Source: Lycium barbarum (taxonomy: Eukaryota; Streptophyta; Magnoliopsida; Solanales; Solanaceae). From it: a stretch of 64,000 nucleotides of DNA. Made by a program: the position numbers and the translations under genes. How positions within the stretch are numbered: the first letter of the stretch is position 1; the number at the start of each line of letters is the position of its first letter. This document shows positions 1 to 12,248 of the stretch, in pieces. Below the pieces are notes generated by a model that was given only the letters and a program-made list of their open reading frames with translations, was not told where the DNA came from and did not search any database. Location of the stretch: positions 3,177,001 through 3,241,000 of the forward strand of contig NC_083348.1 in the NCBI RefSeq assembly GCF_019175385.1, in the 5' to 3' direction.

Positions 1-95
1 TAAGATTCGAATTTCCTAATGAGCCAGTCATAGAATGGGAGGGTAATTCTGTAGTACCCAGGGGTAGATTTATTTCTTACCTAAAAGCCAGAAAA

Positions 96-3062
96 ATGAT
101 TTACAAAGGTTATGTCTACCACCTAGTTCGAGTCAAGGATTCCGTCCCAGTTGTAAATGAATTTCCAGAGGTCTTTCCCAAGGATCTTCCAAGAGTCCCT
201 CTTGACAGGGAGATTGAATTTGGAATTGATCTACTTCCCGATACTCAGCCGATATCTATTCCGCCATACAGAATGGCTCCAGCAGAGTTCAAAGAGTTAA
301 AAGCCCAGTTGAAAGATCTTCTTGACAAGGGATTTATTAGGCCTACTATTTTGCCTTGGGGTGCGCCAGTCTTATTTGTTCAAAAGAATGATAGTTTCTT
401 ACGTATGTGTATAGACTACCGTCAGTTGAACAAGGTCACCATTAAGAACAGGTACCCTCTTCGGAGAATAGATGACTTATTTGACCAACTTCAGGGCGCC
501 CAATGTTATTCCAATATTGACCTCAGATTAGGCTATCATCAGTTAGAGGTTAAGGAAGTTGATATTCCGAAGACCGCTTTCAGAACCCGTTATGTCCATT
601 TTGAATTTCTTGTTATGTCATTTGGGTTGGAAAATGCGCTAGCTGATTTTATGGATCTTATGAATACGGTCTTCAAGCCTTGTCTCGACTTATTCGTCAT
701 TGTCTTCATTGATGATATTTTGGTGTATTCCCGTAATGAGGCTGATCATGCAGAACATCTCAGAATAGTGTTGCAGACTCTTAAAGATCGCGAACTTTTT
801 GAAAAATTCTCAAAGTGTGAGTTTTGTCTTAAGTCAGTGGCATTCTTAAGCCATGTGATCTCAGGAGAAGGTGTTAAAGTTGATTCTCAGAGGATTGATG
901 CGGTAAGGAGTTGGCCCAGAACTACTTTAGTTTCCGATATAAGGAGTTTCTTGGGTCTGGCAGGCTATTATAGATGTTTCGTTGAAGGATTTTTCTCTAT
1001 TTCTGCTCCGTTGACTAAGTTGACCCAGAAGAAGGTTAAGTTCCAATGGTTAAATGTTTGTGAGCGAAGCTTTGAAGAGTTGAAGAAGAGATTGACTTCT
1101 GCTCCAATTTTGACGCTACCAGAAGGAACCAAAGGGTTCGTGGTTTATTGTGATGATTCGGGAGTTGGTCTCAGATCTGTCTTAATGCAGCATGGTAAGG
1201 TTGTAGTTTATGCATCTCATCAGCTCAAGGTTCACGAAAAGAATTATCCGACTTATGACCTAGAGTTGGCAGCTATAGTTTTTGCACTTAAGATATGGCA
1301 TCATTATTTGTATGGAGTGCATGTTGATATTTTCACAGATCATAAAAGCCTGCAGTATATCTTCAAGCAAAGGGAGCTGAATCTTAGGCAGAGGAGATGG
1401 CTCGAATTGCTTAAGGATTATGATGTGGATATTCTCTATCATCCGGGGAAAGCGAATGTTGTAGCCGATGCTCTTAGTCGATGCTCCATGGGGAGTTTAG
1501 CCCACTTGATACAGATAAGTGAGTTATGACCAAGGAAGTTCACCGTTTGGCTAGCCGAGGATGGCGGCGTGGTTGTTCAGAATAGAACCCTTTCCTCATT
1601 AGTGGTTGAAGTCAAAGAGAAACAGTTTAGTGATCCTTACTTGTTGCAGCTGAGAGAGGGGATTCACAAGCATAAGACGATGGCTTTTGAACAAAAGGGA
1701 GATAATGGTACCTTGAGGTACCGAGGCAGATTATGTGTTCCAGATATAGATGGGCTCAGAGAGCGAATCATGTCAGAAGCTCACAACTCCAGGTATTCCA
1801 TTCACCCAGGTTCCACTAAGATGTATCATGATCTTAAGGAGATTTATTGGTGGAACGATATGAAGAAGAACGTAACAGATTTTGTAGCTAAGTGTCTGAA
1901 TTGTCAGCAAGTGAAAGCCGAACATCATAGGCCTGGTGGATTGGCTCAGAATATTGATATTCCTGTCTGGAAATGGGAAATGATTAATATGGATTTTGTA
2001 TCAGGTCTACCTCGTTCAGCTAGGAGACATGACTCTATTTGGGTGATCGTTGACAGGCTTACTAAGTCGGTGCACTTTTTACCAGTCAAGACCACAGATT
2101 CAGCAGAAGATCATGCCAAGTTGTATGTTAATGAAATTGTCAGATTGCATGGGACCTCAGTGTCTATTATTTCAGATCGTGGTGCTCAGTTCACGGCGAA
2201 ATTCTAGAAATCCTTTAAGAAAGGATTGGGTACCAAGGTGAACCTCAGCACAGCTTTTCATCCGCAGACAGATGGCCAGGCAGAGCATACTATTCAGACT
2301 CTGGAGGATATGTTGAGAGCATGTGCCTTGGATTTCAAAGGTAATTGGGATGATCACTTGCCTCTCATTGAGTTTTCTTATAATAACAGTTATCATGCTA
2401 GTATTGGGATGGCACCATTTGAAGCTCTGTATGGGCGAAGGTGTAGGTCACCAATTGGTTGGTTCGAAGTTGATGAAGCAGAGTTGTTAGGTCTAAATTT
2501 GGTCTATCAGGCGATGGAGAAAGTCAAGTTGATTCAAGAGCGTTTGAAAATGGCTAAGAGTCGCCAGAAGTCTTACACAGATCTGAGGCGAAGGGACTTA
2601 GAATTTCAAGTTAATGATTGGGTATTCCTTAAAGTCTCACCTATGAAGGGTGTTATGAGATTTGAGAAGAAAGGGAAGCTTAGTCCCAGATATATTGGAC
2701 CTTACAGAATTTCATGAAAGGTCGGTCCAGTAGCTTATAAACTTGAGTTGCCACAAAAGTTGGCTGCTGTTCACCCAGTGTTTCATGTACCCATGTTGAG
2801 GAAGTGTGTAGGAGACCCGTCGTTGGTTGTTCCTACTGATACTATAACAGTTAAGGATGGCCTCACCTATGAGGAGATCCCCGTAGCCATTCTTGATCAT
2901 CAAGTTTGCAAGTTGAGAACTAAGGAAGTAGCCTCAGTAAAGGTCTTATGGAGGAGCCAAAAAGTTGAAGAGGCTAAATGGGAGGCCGAAGAAGACATGA
3001 AATCCAGATATCCTCACTTGTTTGAAGAGCAATCAGATAGACTTCAAGGTAAATACCTTTAG
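96..3062 (+). pseudogene. Ty3/Gypsy chromovirus pol (RT, RNase H, integrase, chromodomain), 5' part outside the window
   Basis: One frame can be followed from 96 to the TAG at 3060-3062, broken by TGA at 1527-1529, TAG at 2205-2207 and TGA at 2715-2717. Domains in order: reverse transcriptase (catalytic FIDD at 705-716), RNase H (about 1130-1460, with the motif [11 protein letters not shown]), integrase with zinc-binding region (about 1800-1920) and catalytic core (about 1990-2420, including ISDRGAQF and HPQTDGQAE), then a C-terminal chromodomain-like segment (about 2850-3040). Gag and protease would lie left of the window. The domain order and chromodomain place it among plant chromoviruses, probably Tekay/Del (inference). 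Around 1527-1560 the conserved reading moves briefly into another frame, so a pair of small indels sits there. The stops at 2205 and 2715 are consistent with single transitions. The element cannot make full-length Pol, but the decay is modest. Confidence 0.93.
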
Positions 3063-3291
3063 TATTCATGTTATGTCCCTTATGTATTCATGCCTCACGT
3101 TTCACGTTCAAGTTCATGTATTCTCTATTCATGTCTCATGTTTTAGCACTCATGTTTTCATGAAACTATGTCATGTCAGTTTTTCATGTTCCATGTCATG
3201 TTTCTTCATGTTCATATATTCAAGTTATGTCCAGCCACATTCTTAACCATGACCCATCATTCGAGGACGAATGATCCCAAGGGGGAGATAT
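3063..3291 (+). other. Retrotransposon 3' spacer with polypurine tract
   Basis: Non-coding spacer between the pol stop and the 3' LTR. It is rich in TTCATGT-type repeats. It ends in the purine run AAGGGGGAGATAT (about 3279-3291), the expected plus-strand primer site immediately before the LTR start TGTCACACC at 3292. Confidence 0.8.
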
Positions 3292-5489
3292 TGTCACACC
3301 TCTTGCATTCGGGCTAAGATTTGACTCATAAGACGGGGGTATAATGAACCCAATTTGAGTAGTGTATAAATGATGTTTGAAACCCAATCAAGACATGAGA
3401 AGAGTCCATGAGCAAAGGAAAGTCGGAAGCCACCCTACGGAGCGTGTTTTCAAGTGAGTTTGCACCATGTCTCAATTAAAATGAGTATACGGAAAAATCT
3501 GTAAGGAATTTGGGAAAATTTCCCCTTGAAAGTTGTAGATATTTCAAAATAAATTTCCAATGGTATATTATGAAGGTCAAATAGACATTTGTACAAAAAG
3601 TTATGCCCATTTTACTAAAACAGTGTTCTGCCGATTTACGGCGGAATCTACGGGCTGTAGATTTAGGTGGTAAAATTTTCGCAAAAATCCCAAATCACTG
3701 TGATGGATTTATGGTGGGATATACGGTCCGTAAAACTTTTATAGGCCGGAAAATAGGGCATAAAATGGGTCCGACGGCAATTTTAAAACTTCGTTTTAAG
3801 GCTTTTTCACTTCATTCTTCACACTCCCAAGCCCTAGAACGACCTTCTATTCTCTCCCATCATCAATAACACTAAGTTAAGTCTATTCTAATCATTCCAA
3901 GTCAATTCTAATATATATATATATATATATATCCTTGTAATCTAAACAAGAAATCATCATTCCTAACCTAGGGTTTTCAAGAAAACCCATCTCAAGGTTT
4001 AAGATTCAAGATTTTGGAAATCTTCTTCAAAGTTAAAGTCTTTGATTCACGTTTGGAGCATTACAAGGTATATAGAGTTACTATCTACGTGTGGGAACAT
4101 CATCCACGCCTCATAATCCATAAATTATGATTTTCTACTAAAACTAGGGTTTCTATACTATGCTCATGATAACCCTAGGTCCATGTCCATGATTATATTA
4201 TGTATGAATTATTATAATTCCATCATTGAGTTCTTAATATTTCTTTATGATTATTGATAATCCGTCGGTAATCCATGAAAACCCATATCTTGTATTCCAT
4301 GGGTTCTTGCATGCATGCTTTTAAATAAAAATGCTTATTTCACGAATATCCTACATGTCTACAAGTTTTCATGCAATTGTATTATATAACTATCTTCATT
4401 CCATGACTCAAGATACATACATGCTAAATACAAGTTATTTCATGAAATCATGTTTACAAGTTATTTCATGAAACCATGTTTACAAGTTATTTCGTGAAAT
4501 CATGATTACATGACAAGTACAAGTTAATTCACGAAAATCATGGGCTTCTTAGCCAATTATATCATGTTCATGTTTTTGGGAGTTGTACGAATTACCGAGA
4601 AGGCTCAGATAGCCTGAAACTACGTAGCCACCGTAAGACAAGGATCGCTCCGCCCAGTTAGGACGATTTCCTTAATTTGACACTGAATGGATCCATCAGG
4701 CATATTACCACCTTATACCCTGGAAAGGTATGGGGGCTCTGCTGGTCCGACGAGGTACCAGACTCCACGTATCCACATGTTGATATCATGTTGTCGGTTT
4801 ATGAAATACTCTCCGTACTTATCATGTTTTACTTATGTTATATATATATATATATGTACCCATGCTCATGCTCATGCTCATGTTCATGTCCAGGTTTTCA
4901 GTTTCAGTTCTTATCATGTTATTCCATATCCCATGTTATTTCTTTCAGTTGCTTTACATACCAGTACATTCAATATTCTGACATCCCCTTTTATTGCCCG
5001 GGAGCCTGCATTTCACGATGCAGGTATGGATTTATATGATGACGCCTCTGCTCGTTAGGATCTGCACATACCGGCTTATTGGTGAGCCCCATTTCATTCG
5101 AGGTTTAGGCATTATCTTTCTTTATTTAGTTTTGCATTATCTTTCTTTATTTAGTTTTGCATCTAAAGGTATGCTGGGAGCCTTGTCCCAACAAGTATGT
5201 TACGTGTTTCAGACTTTTTTTTAGAGGTTTCATAGACAAGACAAGTGTCATGTTAGACTTCCAGAGTTGGTTAGCCGGTTTGGCTCGTTTATGATATTGC
5301 CCGCATTCATGACTTAATGAAGTACTTATGTCTAATATTGTGACTTACTATGTTTTATAAAAGCTCATCATGCACTTCACATTATATTTCCGCTCATGTA
5401 TGCCTCATGATGATTCAGCAAGCCATGTGGTTCGTTCGATCAGGCATCGAGTGTCGTGTTACGCCCAGGCCATGGTTCGAGGCGTGACA
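3292..5489 (+). mobile_element. 3' LTR of the first Gypsy element (LTR family A)
   Basis: The LTR starts TGTCACACC right after a polypurine tract and ends GAGGCGTGACA, giving the canonical TG...CA ends over 2198 bp. It contains (TA)n near 3909 and 4839, and a 31 bp tandem repeat near 4425-4520 built on ACAAGTTATTTCATGAAA. A second copy of the family lies inverted at 24730-27419 and is nearly the same length once its LINE insertion is removed. The matching 5' LTR lies left of the window, so the target duplication cannot be checked. Confidence 0.88.
4425..4530 (+). repeat. Short tandem repeat in LTR A, period about 31 bp
   Basis: Three to four copies of a unit reading ACAAGTTATTTCATGAAAYC follow one another. 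The same array is present, inverted, in the copy at about 25660-25760, so it is part of the LTR family rather than a local expansion. Confidence 0.75.
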
Positions 5490-6116
5490 CCCCCCACAGG
5501 CAAAGATTCGGGGTTTCGTCTGTCTGTTGGGAAACGATTCGGGAAGGGTGGCACTTAGACTTCGCGAGTCACACTAGGTTGTGCTACCGAGATGTCGATA
5601 TTTCCGTCCGGAGTACTTGTGTACACAACATTTGCATGACATGGCATTGCATTCATACACTTTTCATTGCATTGCATTATGGCTTGATTTTGAGATGTTT
5701 GGTGTTATACTTGTGATGGTTGAATCGAACTTGATACGTTCAGACTTGGAACATTTGGGATTAGATGTTTTACTTAGGCGATGACGTGTACTTGGATTCG
5801 ATTACATTTGATTTATACTTGTTGGTTTGTCTACTTATCTGCTTTATTATTTGAATTGTGTTAGCTATGCTTAGTCGGCCGATGATGCCTACCAGTACTA
5901 TTGTTTGTACTGACCTGTACTTGCTGCATTCCTTTATGAATGCAGAGTATCAGGTTGGCTCCACTTCCGTTACATGTGGCTGATAGTCGCATCAGCATTA
6001 TCTTCGAGTTTTCAGGATAAGCATGGTCATTCGCTGCCTTGAAGACTTTTCTATCTTTATGTCATATTCTATTCAGAGACGTAGACACTTTATGTATTAT
6101 TATTTCAGACTTATAC
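5490..6116 (+). mobile_element. LTR family C fragment, left of nested solo LTR
   Basis: This segment resembles the 3' half of the LTRs at 9815-12248 and 17725-20348 (for example the GTGCTACCGAGATG stretch and the block around 5870-5940 reading TTAGTCGGCCGATGATGCC). It continues at 9364 after the solo LTR inserted at 6117. Its 5' part must lie left of the first Gypsy element, beyond the window. Confidence 0.7.
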
Positions 6117-9100
6117 TGTTATATCCCGTGTTTTTGCACATTTGGAAAATTGGAAATAATTGTGACTTGTAAGAGATAAGGTTAAAATTGATTACATCTA
6201 ACACATGAGTGGTTATGAAAGAATATTATTGTGGAAGTGTTGAAGAAGGCTAAGGGAAAAATTGGAATTTCGAAAATTAGTTTCGGGAATTACAAAATGT
6301 GATCTATACGTCATTGGGCCAAAATAATTGAATGAAAAATTAAGGCCCAATGCTAAGGGGTGGCCGGCCAACATAGTGGCCCAAGCCCATGTTTCCACTA
6401 ATTTTCCATGTGTTAAATTAATAAAAGGGACCATATTATATATGTATCATTATCCCTTAGAAGTTTCAAGAAAAATTAAAGAAGAGAGGAGAAGAGAAAG
6501 GCCACGGCCATAGAGAGAAAAGAGAGGAAAAAAAAATTCCAAGCCTTCAACTTTGATTCAAGAATTAAAATTTTCTTGTATTCCTACTAAGTTCAAGATT
6601 CTCTACAAAGTGGTATAATTATTTTGGAAAGAAAGTGACTTTGGTGGCAAGGATGACTTATTGGAAAAAGGTAAGGATTTCTTGTTTCTTTTATGTTATG
6701 GAAGGTTTATAGATGTTAGAATGAGTAGAAAGTATGAAAATATTGAAGTTGCAAAGTGGGTATGTAAGAGGGCATGTAGCCGTGTGTGTATATATGTTGT
6801 ATATCTATGGTGAGTTGAATTTATGTTGTATTCTAGTTGTGAGTACGGTGGAATTCATATTGAGAATGAAAGTTGAATGAATTTGGTTGAAGTTGTAAAA
6901 AGGGGCATTTGGCCGTGTGGTACCTCTTAAAGGAATGGGAATGAATTAATTTTGTTTAACATGTTAGTTGTGTTGTTGTGATTCTTGCAATGTGACTGAA
7001 GGTAAAATGATGTAAGTTTGCATTGAAATGGAATGTAGAAGCTTATGTCGTTTTAGTATGATTTTATGACATTGTGGAAATGAAGTTGTTAAGGTGCAAA
7101 TTATGATGATTTTTGATGAACTTGGAAGATGGGAACGTGTTATGAATATGTATGTTAAAGATTAGAAGCTTTGGATGAATTAGGACTTTGGTGGAAAGTT
7201 TGTATATTTTGTATATCTTGTGAATATTTTGTAGAAAAGATATAAAATGCTTCCAAATTGCATTGTAATGATCTTGATTAATGATGAATATGAAAACATT
7301 GAGATTGGTTTGGAAGTGTGAAGTCGGAATGAAAGTTATTGTGTTATGTCGGAAAGAAGGCTAGTTGTGCCATATTGTGTGTTTTGTAGTTATTGTTGTT
7401 GTTGTTAGTATTGTTATTGGGTTGTTGTTGTTTGTTTTGGCCGGGTTGTTGTTGTGAATGCTATATGTATAGGGGAAATGCTGCCCAAATTTCTGTAGAA
7501 AAGTGTTGATTTGAGATTTAAGTCCTAAAGTCTTATGGTTAACATTTGGTAAATGTGACCATTTGTAGATCTTGGACGAAACGGGAATTGAATCTGGACG
7601 AGTGTAAGGCGAAACTAAGGTATGTAAAGCCGTTCCCTTCATTCTTTGGCATGTTCTAAACATAATAGGCTTGGACGTGAGCCTTAGATACGACTCTGTT
7701 CTTCGAAATCCGAGATTGGAATTGGCCCCATTTCATTCAGTAAGATTGAACTAGTTCCTTATAATTTGTCGTTAAGGTAACCTATATGTATGCAACTTTC
7801 CTAAACGGAGTCGGAATGCCTCAAAACGATTATGGACGACCTCATAAGGTCTATTGTCCGTAATTTACGTACGCCACCTCGATTTGGTCCGAGGTGGGCC
7901 CACAAAGTCCCGATACTTTCCGTATGGCTGTAATTGACTTATTTCTGCCCGATCTTCACAGGAAACATCTGAGATATGACTCTGTTCACTATGCGACAAG
8001 TGTTATGACTATTTTTATAAGTCTTATAAAATAATTTTGACATCTCGAACGCTTTTGGAAATCTTATTCTGATGTAGTCGGTCGTGCCATCCCAAATGAC
8101 ATATATGTGTATATTATGAATATTGTCCGATTGCTTTGATTTGACGCACCGTTTGGCCTACTTCAGTTTCATTGAGTCTGTATAATGATCTGTATGCATA
8201 TGGTTTCGCATTAATCTGTTCGTGGATGCCTCAATGCTTCCTTCACTGCGCCCGGGCCAGGTTCTGTTATTCGTGCACGTTCCACTGCATTGTTCACCGC
8301 GTCCCTCGGTGTGCGGGCCGGGATCTGTTTACATCTGTATATGATCTGGTGATGTGATGGTATGGGGATGGCGGCCAGGATGGCATATGATCTGATCTGT
8401 CTGTCCACCGCGTCCCGTACTTAGAGGGCCGGGATCTGTTACCGCGTCCCTCACTAGAGGGCCGGGATCTGATACATACATGCTATCTGTATTTGTATAT
8501 GCTTATGACTCTATATGCATGATTCTGTCTGTCACACTTCTGTATGTCTGATTTGGGTTATGACTCTGTCTGTAACACTTCTGGAAATCTGCTTCGGATA
8601 ATGATTCGGTCTGCTTCACTTCTGTATGTCTGATTCGGACTATGATTCAGTCTGTTGCACTTCTGTACCTCTAATTCATATTACGACTCTGTCGGCTACA
8701 CCCCGTACTTATAATACGTATTGTGGTCCTGGCCGTGCACTCTGTATTTCTGTTTCAGCTTCGGGTCCGATTCTGTTCGCTATATTTCTGTACTTCTGGT
8801 TCGGACTATGATTATATTTGTTACATTTTCGCTTTATATACTCGGTACATTTTCCGTACTGACCCCCTGTTCTTCGGGGGCTGCGTTACATGCCCGCAGG
8901 TACAGACGCACCCTGTGATACGCCGCCAGTCTAGGACACTGGTTCTGCTGTTTTGGAGAGCTCCTTTTGATCCGGAGCGTGTACTTTTGGTATATATCTT
9001 CTGTTATTTACATATTCTGTACATATGGTAACTTGGGGTACGGCGGGGCCTTGTCCCGTCATCTGATTCTGTTATGTCCGTTAGAGGCCTGTAGACATGT

Positions 9101-9358
9101 ATGTGGGTTACGGGTTGCTACTGTTCAGGTAAGTACGTACGAGTTTGTGACTCTGTCTGCTATGATAGCCTCAACGGCTTATGTGTAAGTATCAGTATGT
9201 TCATGTATTTATATATTTTCGCGCGCTGTATTTATATTGGTTTGAATCCGTGTACACCTAGTATGAATTAACCGTTTGGTACGCCAACTCTGTTAGGTAA
9301 GTACGTAAGGGTATCCAGTTAGGGTACCAGTCGCGGCCCACGGGGTTGGGTCGTGACA
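6117..9358 (+). mobile_element. Solo LTR, Gypsy-type (family D), TSD TATAC
   Basis: 3242 bp starting TGTTATATCCCG and ending GGGTCGTGACA. It is flanked by a perfect 5 bp target duplication, TATAC, at 6112-6116 and 9359-9363. There is no internal coding region between the ends, so it is a solo LTR left by recombination. It sits inside an older family C LTR, whose sequence resumes at 9364. Its start resembles the LTR at 20725. Small translations inside it show no domain and are treated as non-coding. Confidence 0.9.
8290..8720 (+). repeat. Two degenerate tandem arrays inside solo LTR D
   Basis: About 8296-8475 carries repeated GC-rich blocks of the form ACCGCGTCCC...GGGCCGGGATCTG (three copies). 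About 8505-8720 carries a repeat of roughly 55-60 bp built on CTGTCTG..CACTTCTGTATGTCTGATT (about four copies). Nothing comparable is seen in the related LTR at 20725. Confidence 0.65.
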
Positions 9359-9363
9359 TATAC

Positions 9364-9588
9364 TATTTCCCTTTTAGATGCTCTTGTATTACTCAAACTA
9401 GACCCTCGGGGTATTATTATTATTCCGCACTATTCTACTATATATATAGTGAGACTTACGTATTTATTCTATTCCGTTGCTTAATTTAATTATTTATTTA
9501 TTATATAATTATAGTTGGGTTAAGGGTTCGCTTACTTAGGTGGGAGAGGTAAGTGCCCGTACGGCTTATGCCAAAACGGGTCGTGACA
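9364..9588 (+). mobile_element. 3' end of LTR family C, right of nested solo LTR
   Basis: This is the continuation of the LTR interrupted at 6117. It ends AACGGGTCGTGACA at 9588. The stretch GGGTTCGCTTACTTAGGTGG matches the end of the inverted family C LTR at 17725-20348. Confidence 0.72.
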
Positions 9589-9814
9589 GATTTACCAATG
9601 GAAAAAAGTTGAAACTTAATTTGAGATTATTAATTTAGATTTTGCTCCTTAATAAATACCTATTATTAAGCATAAATATTGATTACTGCTTGTTAAGATC
9701 AAGCACTTACTATCATGACAAAAGCTATAACTGATAGTAAGGGTGCAACATTATTTCCCAACTAGGCCCACAAAGTGAGCGGTATATTTAATCATGACTC
9801 CGACAGGAGCCACC
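9589..9814. other. AT-rich spacer between LTR blocks
   Basis: 226 bp with no recognised coding or repeat signature. It may be the older sequence into which the flanking retroelements inserted. Confidence 0.5.
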
Positions 9815-12248
9815 TGTAATGACCCGTTTGGTGGTTCGGATGTTCTTTTAGAACTTGTGTGTATATCTGGTTCGGTTCCCAATGCACTCGGGAGCCTTTT
9901 GGGACTTGGGTTGAGGAAGTTGGATTTGAGGTATCAGGGGTTAACTCGATCAACGAGACCTTCGTTGAAAATTTTGAGGCCACGAGTGCGTTGGTAGCAT
10001 ACTTTCATGTACCCTGCATATTGGGTATGTGAGCAGATGACCTCGGGAGATAGTCGGAAATTCAGGTTGAGAATGTGAACTCTTGGGATTTTCTGGTGTC
10101 TGATGCCCTCTTTGGTGGCACCAGCACTGCCACAGCGGTACCGCTATAGCGGTCACTTTGCAGTTGAAATGGCTAGTGGGATTTTGGGCATGGCCATTAT
10201 AGTGATCATGGTGCCGCTGAAGCGGTATGTTGGTCGCGGAAGCGGGTGTCGGCAGTAGTTGAATGGTTTAAGTGATAAAAACCCTAAGTCTCTAAACATT
10301 TCCCCATTTCATCTAAAGTCTATTGGAGAGGGTTTTGAAGTTCTTGAAGGCGCTAAGCTTTGTGGTGAGTTTCCCCAATCTTATACTTTATTCCTTGATC
10401 ATTAATCACTATAGAAATTCATGGTTCATGCTTAGTTCATCAATAAGTTGAGTATTAATAGTAGGTTTTAATGGGTTTCTTCCTAAATGATTTCTTGGTT
10501 ATAAATATGAAATCAGTGGTTACGTTAGCTTTATTTAGCATGGATTTGATGAATATAAGCTATAGTAACATGTTTACTTCTTGATTAAGGTATAATTGTT
10601 GAATTGGAAGTTAGGGTTTATACCCAAATTTGGGGGGTTTGCCTAGAATCCGAATTGGAGTAAATTGTTGGTTCTTTTAGCTTGATTTTGATAGGAATTC
10701 ATCACCAAGAGCTTAATTTCATGTTGAGACCTTTAGATTCCTAATTTCACCTTTCTAGTTCATAAAACCTACTCTATAGGTTGGGAATTTGGGTCTTGAA
10801 TGGAAGTAGGGTTTGATTGATGTTCTTCTTGATTCTAATTACGTGATTCGGATATATTTAGACTTTTATTATCTCGAGGCTCAAAGAAAAGGTAAGACCA
10901 AGATTTGATTATTGGAGAATTTGTTGTTCGGCCTTCCAGGTAGATTATGGTTTACCCTATGGTTAGACTTAGTTTAGTGAATCATATATTTAGATGATAC
11001 TGTCGAAGAATGCATGTAAACCTACGGGTATGAAGTTGGGTTAGATATTGTCTTAGGTTGAGCCTTGTAGTGTGATTTGGGTTAGCCACCCCGTTGTGTT
11101 GTGACTTATCTTGTTCTATTATTGTTGGCTCGTTGCCACATAGAGATGGTAGATATTGGTGACTAGTGATATATCTTGATGATGATATTGTAGCACCTTA
11201 CTTGTTGTTGCTTTGAGATGACTATTGTGACTTTATTGTGGCTTATTGTGTAGCTTTATCATTGATATTACTTCTGTAACCTGGGAGGTACTATTGAGAA
11301 TTGCGATTCCATTGTGGTTTATTGTGTATCCTTATCATTGATATTACTTGTGTGCCCTGGGAGGTACTGTTGAGAATTGTGATCCCATTGTGGCTTATTG
11401 TGTAGTCTTATCATTGATATTACTTGTGTGCCCTAGGAGGTACTGTTGAGAATTAGGATTCCATTGTGGCTTATTGTGTATCCTTATCATTGACATTACT
11501 TGTGTGCCATGTGTGGTACTATTGAGATTGATTTGATTATCGACATTGCACGCATTCTCATCCTTTATGATATACCGTTGATACATTGATGGTACTTGAG
11601 GAAATACTGTTACAAGCTGGGTTCAGTTGGATGAGAGTGACATGAGGACCGATGTCCGATGTTTATCCCGAAATTGAGGTATGAGTGTAGCGGTTTTCGA
11701 AGTTGTTTCCGGAACTATGAGGTAGCGATTGCCGATGTTGTTGCCGGAATCGTGAGGTACATGGACTTCGTGGTTCCCCATGGGTTGTGCTGCCGAGATG
11801 TGATGTTCTATTATCGGACTACATGTGTATACTCTATATGCATTGCATTACACATCATACATTATTGCATTGCATTGGATCATTTGGCTTTCTGTGATAT
11901 TCCTGTGATGGTTGTGATACCTTATGATGTACGGATTCGGTGTTGATTATATTGAGACTTGGCACAGTTAGGCTTAGATGCTATAACATTGGCGATGACT
12001 TGTTGTGATGCTATTATGATGTACTGGTTCGGATTAACTATACTGAGACTAGGCACAGTTGGGTTTAGATACTATAACATAGGTGATAACTTGTACTTGG
12101 TCACTGACTCCCGTTGACTTATACTTTGTTGATTTACCTGTTTATCTTAGTTTATTGTCTTAGTATATGTTAGCTAATCTTAGTCGGCCGATAATACTTA
12201 CCAGTACGTGTTGTTTGTACTGACCTGCACTTGTTACATTATTTTATG
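9815..12248 (+). mobile_element. Truncated Gypsy LTR, family C
   Basis: It starts TGTAATGACCCG, like the reverse complement of the complete copy at 17725-20348. It runs in parallel with the 5490-6116 copy as far as the ATTTTATGAA at about 12240-12248. There it stops without a terminal CA and is joined directly to the middle of a Gypsy reverse transcriptase. The missing 3' end indicates a deletion or illegitimate recombination junction. Confidence 0.75.
11238..11530 (+). repeat. 76 bp tandem repeat in LTR C
   Basis: The marker GTGGYTTATTGTGTA recurs at 11238, 11314, 11390 and 11466, exactly 76 bp apart, with high identity between units. That is about 3.8 copies. Confidence 0.88.

Noticed and set aside
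5485..5495. CCCCC as target duplication of the first Gypsy element
   Set aside because: The 5' LTR lies outside the window, so the matching copy cannot be seen.
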